A DNA stretch of 5,643 nt from Candidatus Roizmanbacteria bacterium RIFCSPHIGHO2_01_FULL_39_8 (lineage in GTDB: Bacteria > Patescibacteriota > Microgenomatia > UBA1406 > GWC2-37-13). Below, piece after piece: positions 1 to 5,492 of this stretch. Where the stretch lies: the NCBI GenBank assembly GCA_001789355.1, contig MFZI01000063.1:1-5643 (forward strand), read 5' to 3'. The translations under genes were made by a program, and so were the position numbers. Under the pieces are notes generated by a model. It saw nothing but the letters and a program-made list of their open reading frames with translations. It was not told the origin of the DNA and did no database searches. Position 1 is the first letter of the stretch. Every line of letters begins with the position of its first letter.

Positions 1-538
1 ATTCCTCATTTATATTCCTGCGCTTTCGATGAGGATAGTAGCAGAAGAGAAACGTACCAATACACTTGAAGTGTTATTAACGCTTCCCTTATCTGAAACT
101 CAAGTCATATTAGCAAAATTTCTCGCATTAGTTACTATTGTGGGAGTCAGTCTCACGCTTACCTTAGGTCTGCCTGTTTCCTTATCCTTTTTATCAGGGT
201 TATACTTACCTGAAATAGTGGCGGGATATTTTGGAAGTCTTCTTCTCACCTCTTTTTATATCAGCCTTTCGATGTTTTTTTCGTCTCAAACGAAAAACCA
301 GGTTGTTGCTTTCCTTTTATCGATCCTCGCGCTCTTTTTATTTACTGTCATTTCGACCGATGTCACCGCAAGTATTTTACCAAGATCAATTCAAGACTTT
401 CTCGTCATTTTTAGCCCGATGAATCATCTCCTCAATTTTATCAAAGGCGTTATAGAGGTTCGTTCGCTTTTTTACTTTATCAGTGGTACCCTCGTTTTCC
501 TTTTTCTAGCGGTTATAGATTTGGAAAAAAGAGAATAA
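1..538 (+). CDS. ABC-2 type transporter permease, GldF-like (5' end outside the window)
   Basis: This is the C-terminal part of an integral membrane permease of an ABC-2 type system. The reading frame is open to the left edge (first whole codon at base 2). The residues before the first ATG at base 29 (FLIYIPALS) already fit the family pattern in which a hydrophobic helix ends in 'PAL.MR..AEEK...TLE.LLTLPLS', so ATG 29 is internal and not the start. About 178 residues are visible; GldF/NosY-like permeases are usually about 240, so roughly 60 N-terminal residues are missing. Visible are the conserved AEEKRTNTLEVLLTLP loop, several hydrophobic helices, an 'SSQTKNQVVAF' segment matching the family's SS.T.NQ..AF, and a C-terminal 'KGVIEVRSLFYF' motif typical of GldF. 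It stops with TAA 12 bases before the GldG-like gene, so the two are probably co-transcribed and form one complex. The exported or imported substrate cannot be told from sequence. Family assignment is strong; the gliding-motility name is only a homology label. Confidence 0.88.
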   Translation, partial: FLIYIPALSMRIVAEEKRTNTLEVLLTLPLSETQVILAKFLALVTIVGVSLTLTLGLPVSLSFLSGLYLPEIVAGYFGSLLLTSFYISLSMFFSSQTKNQVVAFLLSILALFLFTVISTDVTASILPRSIQDFLVIFSPMNHLLNFIKGVIEVRSLFYFISGTLVFLFLAVIDLEKRE

Positions 539-550
539 TAGCGATATAGT

Positions 551-2053
551 ATGTTGAAATTATTCAAAAATAGTAGACGTTTTAATCTGGTGAAATTTTT
601 CCATCTGGAAAAATTCGGTAAGCCCGCTTTGTTTGCGGGGGCGATTTGTCTTTTTTTTATTACCAACCTACTCATTTCTCCTCTATCTTTGCGGATTGAT
701 CTCTCGAAGGGCAAAGCATATACTCTTTCCGAATCAACGAAGCGCATCCTTCGCAATCTTACCGGCACGGCAACGATCAACTATTTCGTCTCTTCTGATC
801 TTCCTACAAGGCTTCTTCCCTTAAAGACAGAAGTCCTCGATCTTTTAGAGGAGTACAGAAAAGAAGGAAGAGGAAAAGTGCAGATCAAGGTGCTCGATCC
901 AAAAAAAGACCAAAACGCACTTAAAGCAGCCCAGGAATCAGGCATCCCTGAACTTCAACTGTCTCAACTCGAAAAGGATGCCTATTCTGTTTCAACCTCA
1001 TACTTTGGTGCAACAATTTCGTATGGGACGAAAAAGGAAGTGTTACCCCAGATTACGGATATTGGGAATTTGGAATATAATCTCATCGCGGCCGTGTACA
1101 AAATGGCTCGAAAAGATATTCCTAAAATCGGGTTTGTAGGAACTGAAAATACTTTCAATCTACAAGGGGACAATCTTGCTTCCTTGAGAAGAGTTCTTCA
1201 ACAACAATTTGAGATAGAAAGTGTCAATCTTGCCACAGATTCCGGGACAACAGAGATCAGTCCCAATTTACAAACCCTTCTCGTTTTTGACACAAGAAGC
1301 AAAGAATACGATCCTTATGAGCTTGATCTTTTAAAAGGATATTTGCAAAAAAAAGGAAACGCGGTTTTTTTTGTTGACGGAGTATGGGTTACGGATAGTT
1401 TGACGACGGAACCGGCTAGACACAATCTTTTTCCGCTTTTAGCAGATTATGGAATACAAATAGAAAAGAATCTGGTCTTATCAAGTGCGGGCGAATTAGT
1501 GAATTTCGGCAACGACCAATTTTCTTTTCTTATCCCGTATCCATTTTGGGTGAAAACGGATAACTTCGATAAAAATTCCTCATATTTCTCAAACATTCCC
1601 CAACTTATGTTTCCTTGGGTTTCGTCCGTCAAGATCAATGGTCGGACCAGGGATTTGATAAGAACGAACGCACAATCCTGGTCTCAAGCAGGGGAATTTA
1701 CCCTCAATCCGCAAACGATTCCACAACCACAGGAAAATAGTCTGAAAGAATTCATCATTTCTGTCCAAACATCACAACAGGGAAAGGGTACAATCGTTGT
1801 TATTCCCTCCTCACGATTCGTAGAGGAAAGGTTCCTTAGCAATAATTCAGGCAATCTCGAGTTTGTACTCAACGTAGTCAACGATCTCTCCTCAGGCGGA
1901 GCGCTTTCCGGAATCAGGTCACGGTCAGTTTCTTTCTACCCATCCCCCAACCTTTCCGAAAAGCCTAAAGATATTTTTAAATATGCAAATATTCTTCTTC
2001 TCCCTCTGCTTTTCGCAGTCTACGGAATGGTACGGCTCTTCAAAAGGAGATAA
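551..2053 (+). CDS. GldG-like ABC transporter auxiliary membrane protein
   Basis: A 500-residue protein of the GldG / ABC-type auxiliary family, which partners with GldF-like permeases. An N-terminal basic stretch is followed by a membrane helix at about 25-44. Right after it comes the family hallmark at 48-67 (R-I-D-L-S...Y-T-L-S-E-S-T, the 'D-L-t...-Y-T-L-S' signature). A large extracytoplasmic region follows, with 'LEYNLIAAVYKM' and 'PKIGFVG' resembling the family's sensor-like fold, then 'LLVFDTRSKEYDPYELDLLKGYL' and 'GNAVFFVDG'. Near the end is 'LSGIRSRS', then a C-terminal helix (about 479-496) and a basic tail FKRR. This two-helix-anchored layout is what the family shows. Length is normal. 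There is no clear Shine-Dalgarno sequence before ATG 551; the 12-base gap to the permease suggests coupled expression. In Bacteroidetes the family is linked to gliding and type IX secretion, but nothing here supports that role, so a general ABC complex function is safer. Confidence 0.88.
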   Translation: MLKLFKNSRRFNLVKFFHLEKFGKPALFAGAICLFFITNLLISPLSLRIDLSKGKAYTLSESTKRILRNLTGTATINYFVSSDLPTRLLPLKTEVLDLLEEYRKEGRGKVQIKVLDPKKDQNALKAAQESGIPELQLSQLEKDAYSVSTSYFGATISYGTKKEVLPQITDIGNLEYNLIAAVYKMARKDIPKIGFVGTENTFNLQGDNLASLRRVLQQQFEIESVNLATDSGTTEISPNLQTLLVFDTRSKEYDPYELDLLKGYLQKKGNAVFFVDGVWVTDSLTTEPARHNLFPLLADYGIQIEKNLVLSSAGELVNFGNDQFSFLIPYPFWVKTDNFDKNSSYFSNIPQLMFPWVSSVKINGRTRDLIRTNAQSWSQAGEFTLNPQTIPQPQENSLKEFIISVQTSQQGKGTIVVIPSSRFVEERFLSNNSGNLEFVLNVVNDLSSGGALSGIRSRSVSFYPSPNLSEKPKDIFKYANILLLPLLFAVYGMVRLFKRR

Positions 2054-2060
2054 GAAAGGG

Positions 2061-2069
2061 TGATATACT
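2061..2069 (+). promoter_or_regulatory. Extended -10 promoter for gltX (possible leaderless start)
   Basis: TGA followed by TATACT fits the extended -10 pattern TGnTATAAT with one mismatch. The -10 ends 6 bases before the gltX ATG at 2076, so a start at the usual 6-7 bases downstream would fall on or next to that A. A -35 is weak: TTCAAA at 2039-2044 with a 19-base spacer is the best I see. No good ribosome site lies close to the ATG (AAAGGG is 15 bases away, AGGAG further). The promoter call is an inference from motif and position. Confidence 0.5.
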
Positions 2070-2075
2070 ATCATC

Positions 2076-3467
2076 ATGGTACGAACTCGCATTGCTCCTT
2101 CTCCAACCGGTGAAGATATTCATATCGGTAATTTGTATACGGCCTTAATCAATTGGGTTTGGGCAAAAAAAAATAAAGGTAAATTCATAATAAGAATTGA
2201 GGATACCGATCAGGAGCGTTTGGTTAAGGGGTCGCAACAAAAGATTCTTGAAACGATTAATGCCTTTGGTTTACATTACGACGAGGCACCTGATAGGGAT
2301 GGTCCATATAAGCCATACCGCCAATCGGAAAGACTCCCGATATATAAAAAACATGTCGAGGAACTCATTAGAAAAGGAGCTGCATATTATTGCAACTGTT
2401 CCAAGGAGAGATTGGCCCAAATAAGACGAATTGCTCTAAAACAAAAACAAATTCCCAAATACGATAAGCATTGTCTCTCAAGACAAGAGGAAGTCAAAGA
2501 GGAAATCAAAAAGGGAAAACCATTTGTAATTAGACTCAATGTTCCAGAGAACAAAGAAATTAAATTTAGAGATGTAATAAGAGGTGAAGTGAAAATCATG
2601 AGTGATAATCTTGACGACCAGGTACTGATGAAGTCTGATGGATTCCCCACCTATCACCTGGCTGTTGTTGTCGACGATTACCTTATGAAAATAAGCCACG
2701 TGATAAGAGCCGAAGAGTGGTTGTCTTCGACTCCAAAACATATTCTTTTGTATGAAGCCTTCGGCTGGCCACTTCCCATCTTTGCTCATGTGCCAATCTT
2801 GAGAAATCCTGACCACTCTAAATTATCCAAGAGAAAAAATCCGGTCTGGGCATCGTGGTATCTAGAGCAAGGTTATCTGCCCGAAGCGGTACTAAACTAC
2901 TTAGCCTTGATGGGTTGGTCGCATCCCGAACAAAAAGAAATCTTCCTCATGAGTGAGTTTGTCGAAGTTTTTGATCTGAAGGATATTAAGGCGGTCGGCC
3001 CGGCATTTGACAGAGTGAAGCTTGAGTGGATGAATGGAGAATACCTTAGAAAATTACCAATTTCTAATTTCCAATTTCTAATTACTAATTTCTACAAGAA
3101 CAAATTACCCAAAGATATTGTTATAAAAACAATTCCATTAATTAGGGAAAGGATTAAAAAACTATCTGATTATCTTCCTTTGTGCGAATTTTTCTTCAAA
3201 AAGCCTGATCGCTACGATATTGATTTATCTTCCAAAAAAGAGTTACTTGTCAAAGTGAGAAAAGAATTAGAAAGGGTAAAAGAGTGGAAGGCAGATACTA
3301 TTGGACAAACAATGCAGGATATGGCAAACAGGGAAAAAGTTAAGACGGGAGAATTTTTTATGACTCTTAGGATTGCAATTACCGGTAAGAAAATCTCTCC
3401 TCCTCTTAATGAATCGATGGAGATCTTAGGAAAAGAGGAGTGTCTTGCCAGGCTTGATATCTTTTGA
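2076..3467 (+). CDS. gltX: Glutamyl-tRNA synthetase
   Basis: Class I aminoacyl-tRNA synthetase that charges tRNA-Glu with glutamate in the cytoplasm; essential for translation. It has 463 residues, close to the usual bacterial 460-490. The ATP-binding HIGH motif is HIGN at 16-19, after RIAPSPTG; the KMSKS loop is KLSKR at 249-253. Other family blocks are RIEDTD at 40-45, YRQSERLPIY at 81-90, GFPTYHLAVVVDD at 189-201, HVIRAEEWLSSTPKH at 208-222 and LEWMNGEYLR at 316-325. Y21 in place of the common Arg of 'ARTAL' and the RAEEW block recall the Thermus enzyme. C106, C108, Y129 and C133 have the same spacing as the zinc ligands C98, C100, Y121 and C125 of E. coli GluRS, so a zinc site is likely. 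Residues 327-340 are encoded by a short tandem repeat, at the start of the anticodon-binding region. ATG 2076 is chosen because MVRTRIAPSPTG is the canonical N-terminus. It stops with TGA. It is probably expressed from its own promoter. Confidence 0.97.
   Translation: MVRTRIAPSPTGEDIHIGNLYTALINWVWAKKNKGKFIIRIEDTDQERLVKGSQQKILETINAFGLHYDEAPDRDGPYKPYRQSERLPIYKKHVEELIRKGAAYYCNCSKERLAQIRRIALKQKQIPKYDKHCLSRQEEVKEEIKKGKPFVIRLNVPENKEIKFRDVIRGEVKIMSDNLDDQVLMKSDGFPTYHLAVVVDDYLMKISHVIRAEEWLSSTPKHILLYEAFGWPLPIFAHVPILRNPDHSKLSKRKNPVWASWYLEQGYLPEAVLNYLALMGWSHPEQKEIFLMSEFVEVFDLKDIKAVGPAFDRVKLEWMNGEYLRKLPISNFQFLITNFYKNKLPKDIVIKTIPLIRERIKKLSDYLPLCEFFFKKPDRYDIDLSSKKELLVKVRKELERVKEWKADTIGQTMQDMANREKVKTGEFFMTLRIAITGKKISPPLNESMEILGKEECLARLDIF
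3057..3095 (+). repeat. 14-base AT-rich tandem repeat inside gltX
   Basis: The unit CCAATTTCTAATTT (3057-3070) is followed by CCAATTTCTAATTA (3071-3084) and a degenerate partial unit CTAATTTCTAC (3085-3095); the flanking AAATTA at 3051-3056 looks like the tail of a preceding unit. The period of 14 is not a multiple of three, so successive copies are read in different frames, giving PISNFQFLITNFY. Three periods make 42 bases, which keeps gltX in frame. Its base composition differs from the surrounding gene. Confidence 0.75.
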
Positions 3468-3482
3468 CTAAGATGCTATAGT
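3454..3482 (+). promoter_or_regulatory. Promoter of the riboflavin uptake operon
   Basis: A -35 TTGATA (3454-3459), a 17-base spacer and a -10 TATAGT (3477-3482) preceded by TGC (extended -10) make the best sigma-70-type promoter in the window. The -35 lies inside the last codons of gltX. Predicted transcription start is about base 3488-3490, which coincides with the first bases of the FMN riboswitch, so the leader would hold nothing but the aptamer. Call rests on motif match and placement. Confidence 0.72.
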
Positions 3483-3489
3483 AGGAAAA

Positions 3490-3630
3490 GATTCTTTCGG
3501 GGTTTTTTGCGTAAGTCAAAATCGGTAGTAATCCCGACTTAGATCGGGAAAACTCTACGACCCGCCATAAGCGAGGACGAGCAAGGTGAAATTCCTTCAG
3601 CGACCGTATAGTCGGGAGGAAAGAAAGAAT
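3490..3630 (+). promoter_or_regulatory. FMN riboswitch (RFN element)
   Basis: The leader RNA can be folded into the six-stem FMN aptamer. P1: ATTCTTTC (3491-3498) with GAAAGAAT (3623-3630), 8 perfect pairs, followed by the conserved CGGGG. P2: an A/U-only stem TTTT (3505-3508) with AAAA (3518-3521) around GCGTAAGTC. P3: GTAG (3525-3528) with CTAC (3555-3558), carrying an extra hairpin TCCCGA/TCGGGA (3532-3537/3544-3549). P4: short CGC/GCG (3563-3565/3571-3573) after the conserved GACCCG. P5: AAGG (3583-3586) with CCTT (3594-3597) around the hallmark TGAAATT. P6: GAC/GTC (3602-3604/3611-3613), then GGGAGG. The order and the conserved core match the family known from ribD and ribU leaders. FMN binding should repress; downstream genes (RibU-like, ECF, riboflavin kinase) fit this exactly. 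The ribosome site and start codon lie in or next to the aptamer, so control is probably at translation. Confidence 0.9.
3615..3619 (+). promoter_or_regulatory. Ribosome binding site within the riboswitch
   Basis: GGAGG, 11 bases before ATG 3631, is the only strong Shine-Dalgarno sequence in the window. It lies in the conserved segment between P6 and the 3' strand of P1, so the folded FMN-bound aptamer would mask it directly. It also decides the start codon of the RibU-like gene. Confidence 0.75.
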
Positions 3631-4197
3631 ATGAAAAAAAAATCCATCACCATACGTGAGTTATCTCTCGTTGCGGGTTTAGCCGCCTTTTCCGCAGTCG
3701 TACAACTTATCCATATCGGATACCAGTCTCCCCAATTTGGCATGTGGATCGACATCGTGGCGGTGACATGGATCGTGGCTTTATTTTTGTTCGGTTGGCG
3801 GATGTCTTTCTTTGTCTCGTTATTGGGGGCCCTCATCATCACTTTTTTTGCTCCGGATACGTGGCTTGGCGCGAGCATGAAATTGGTTGCAACCTTGCCG
3901 GTTTTATTTTTCTTGGCGTTTTGGTTACGCATCTCAAAACAAAAAATCAGAACATATTCGAATCCGCAGAATCTTATCCTGCCGGTTATCGTCGCAATTA
4001 TTATCCGCTGTCTTCTCGTCATCCCACTCAATTACTACTATGCCATCCCGATCTGGACAGGGATGGATCCGGCAACTGCGATGGCTGCAATTCCCTGGTA
4101 TGTCATCGCGATTTTCAATATTGTACAAAGTCTACTCGACGTAGCCCTTGCCTGGATTTTGGTTTTCAAATTCAAACTCGAGAGGTTTGCTTCGTAA
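3631..4197 (+). CDS. ribU: RibU-like riboflavin ECF transporter substrate-binding (S) component
   Basis: A 188-residue hydrophobic protein with about six membrane segments (roughly 11-29, 38-55, 58-73, 84-100, 115-133 and 155-181), the size and topology of ECF S components. Alignment by eye to B. subtilis RibU (YpaA) gives matching blocks: WIDIVAV...LFG at 39-55, LNYYYAIPIW at 133-142 against LNYFVILPAY, and IFNIVQSLLD at 161-170 against PFNLIKGLLI. N134 corresponds to an Asn I recall as riboflavin-contacting in RibU; the Lys of the last block is Gln (Q166) here. ATG 3631 is chosen over the in-frame GTG at 3586, because that GTG is part of riboswitch stem-loop P5 and GGAGG precedes 3631. An FMN riboswitch upstream and ECF ATPase, EcfT and riboflavin kinase genes downstream make riboflavin the likely substrate. 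Sequence similarity alone would only support 'ECF S component'; the substrate comes mainly from context. Confidence 0.85.
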   Translation: MKKKSITIRELSLVAGLAAFSAVVQLIHIGYQSPQFGMWIDIVAVTWIVALFLFGWRMSFFVSLLGALIITFFAPDTWLGASMKLVATLPVLFFLAFWLRISKQKIRTYSNPQNLILPVIVAIIIRCLLVIPLNYYYAIPIWTGMDPATAMAAIPWYVIAIFNIVQSLLDVALAWILVFKFKLERFAS

Positions 4198-4206
4198 AAA
4201 TAACCT

Positions 4207-4953
4207 ATGTCTAAGAAGGGAATAGATATCGATTCGGTTTCTTTCAGCTATCGTAAAGGAGAACAACAGCTCGCTGGAATTACTACAAAGATCTCTCAAG
4301 GCAGTTTTTGCGGAGTTACCGGCAAAAATGGATCGGGAAAGTCGACTTTTACTTTGCTCTTGAACGGACTCATTCCTCAACAAATCAAAGGAGATTTCAA
4401 GGGAGACGCCTATGTCGATGGAATAAATACGAGAAGTAAGCCGGTAGCACATTTTGCTCGATCAGTCGGTATGGTATTCCAGAACCCTGATTTTATGCTC
4501 TTCAATTTGACCGTGAAAGAAGAATTGGAATTCGGACTGCATAATCTTCATCTCGATAAGATAAATAAGAGAATCTCAAACGCATTGGAAATGGTGGGGA
4601 TGGCAAAGTATGAGAAGAGTGATCCCCAGACTCTTTCACTTGGCCAAAAACAAAAAATTTGTCTCGCCTGTGTTTTAGCCCAGGATCCGGAGTATATCGT
4701 CTTGGATGAGCCAACAGCCATGCTCGACTATACGAGTTCACTGCACCTCTATAAGATTCTTCACCAGTTAAATAAGAAAGGAAAGACGATCATCATCGTC
4801 GAACATGACACCGATTTCCTCCTTCAATATGCCTCTCATATGATTATTCTTGCTGCAGGAAAAATTTCGCTTCAGGGTAAGGCACAAGCAGTTTTTTCAA
4901 AGACCCTGCTACTTCGTCAAAGTGGTGTAAAAATTCCGCGTCCAACCGTATGA
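4207..4953 (+). CDS. ecfA: ECF transporter ATP-binding protein EcfA
   Basis: A 248-residue ABC ATPase that would power riboflavin uptake at the inner face of the membrane. Walker A is GKNGSGKST at 39-47; the Q-loop is Q92 within VFQNPDFMLFNLTV, the 'FQNPd.qlf..tV' form typical of ECF ATPases; the signature is LSLGQ at 143-147 (usual LSGGQ); Walker B is YIVLDEP with D167 and E168; the D-loop follows at 171-174; the switch histidine is H200 (VEHD). All catalytic residues are present. It begins 9 bases after the S component, without a clear ribosome site, and its TGA overlaps the ecfT start (ATGA). Only one ATPase gene is in the operon, so it probably works as a homodimer, as in dedicated (group I) ECF systems, rather than as an EcfA1/EcfA2 pair. 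Confidence 0.93.
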   Translation: MSKKGIDIDSVSFSYRKGEQQLAGITTKISQGSFCGVTGKNGSGKSTFTLLLNGLIPQQIKGDFKGDAYVDGINTRSKPVAHFARSVGMVFQNPDFMLFNLTVKEELEFGLHNLHLDKINKRISNALEMVGMAKYEKSDPQTLSLGQKQKICLACVLAQDPEYIVLDEPTAMLDYTSSLHLYKILHQLNKKGKTIIIVEHDTDFLLQYASHMIILAAGKISLQGKAQAVFSKTLLLRQSGVKIPRPTV

Positions 4954-5492
4954 AAAAATTAATCAGCCTGATTATATTCAGTTTTGTTATTTTAAATCTG
5001 AAAGACAGTTTTCTTTTAAGTGCGATTTTTCTTCTGCTTCTTGCGGCTCTAAAAATAGTTCCATCGCAGCGACCGGTCGGTAAAAGGTTAAAAATTTTAC
5101 TGCCGGCAGGATTTTTTATCATACTCCTCCAGTTGTTCTTTCATCAATCTCACGACATGATGACCCGATTCATGTTTGGTTATACCGTTTTTATACGACT
5201 ACTTATCGTCAGTCTCTCGGTGCTTTTTTTTATGTCCGTCACGTCCGCCTCCGAGATAATCGCAGCCTTTGCTTTTTTACCGAAAAAAATCCAGCTTGCT
5301 CTCACGATGACCTTCTACTTTATTCCGACTATTCTTGAGGAATCTGATAAAATCTCAATGATCCAAAAATCAAGAGGTCTGCGATCGGGGCTTAGCAGTA
5401 TCTCATCAGTAGTTATACCTCTTCTTCACCGGGTATTTCAGAGAGCGGAGACGCTGTCGTTAACGATTGTATCGCGCGGATATGAGGAATAA
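4950..5492 (+). CDS. ecfT: ECF transporter transmembrane protein EcfT (short form)
   Basis: A 180-residue membrane protein that would couple the ATPase to the S component. Hydrophobic segments lie at about 3-16, 20-35, 48-64, 78-97, 101-110 and 113-128. The cytoplasmic coupling region holds two Arg-Gly motifs, SRG at 141-143 (QKSRGLRSG) and SRG at 175-177 (VSRGYEE), matching the paired A-R-G motifs through which EcfT contacts the two ATPases; the leading Ala is Ser in both. The PTILEESDKI segment at 126-135 before the first motif also fits the family. It is clearly shorter than the usual 250-270: the N-terminal 'LDPR.K' block is absent and the protein ends three residues after the second motif, whereas typical members continue with a further membrane segment. 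Start overlaps the ecfA stop by 4 bases (ATGA), indicating translational coupling. Confidence 0.87.
   Translation: MKKLISLIIFSFVILNLKDSFLLSAIFLLLLAALKIVPSQRPVGKRLKILLPAGFFIILLQLFFHQSHDMMTRFMFGYTVFIRLLIVSLSVLFFMSVTSASEIIAAFAFLPKKIQLALTMTFYFIPTILEESDKISMIQKSRGLRSGLSSISSVVIPLLHRVFQRAETLSLTIVSRGYEE

Noticed and set aside
29..31. ATG as the start of the first permease gene
   Set aside because: The frame stays open to the left edge and the residues before the ATG fit the family, so this methionine is internal (the 'PAL.MR' motif).
521..550. TTGGAA...TATAGT as a promoter for the GldG-like gene
   Set aside because: The -10 ends directly before ATG 551, so the transcript would begin inside the coding region; the 12-base gap to the permease suggests co-transcription.
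2478..2816. Minus-strand open frame inside gltX
   Set aside because: It lies wholly opposite conserved GluRS motifs and shows no protein-like features of its own.
3464..3469. TTGACT as the -35 of the riboflavin operon promoter
   Set aside because: Only 7 bases from the -10 TATAGT; TTGATA at 3454-3459 has the ideal 17-base spacing.
3498..3508. CGGGG plus T-run as an intrinsic terminator of gltX
   Set aside because: No stable upstream hairpin; the CGGGG is the conserved 5' core of the riboswitch and the T-run forms its P2 stem.
3512..3541. TAAGTC (3512-3517) complementary to GACTTA (3536-3541), a possible extra switch helix
   Set aside because: Only six pairs, and it would break the P3 side hairpin and the P2 loop needed for the aptamer; likely chance.
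3586..3588. In-frame GTG as an earlier start of the RibU-like gene
   Set aside because: It is the GGTGAAATTCC stem-loop P5 of the FMN aptamer; a strong ribosome site instead precedes ATG 3631.
3597..4031. Minus-strand open frame of 144 codons opposite the RibU-like gene
   Set aside because: Composition is a mirror of the membrane protein, with no recognisable domain or ribosome site; the plus strand is clearly coding.
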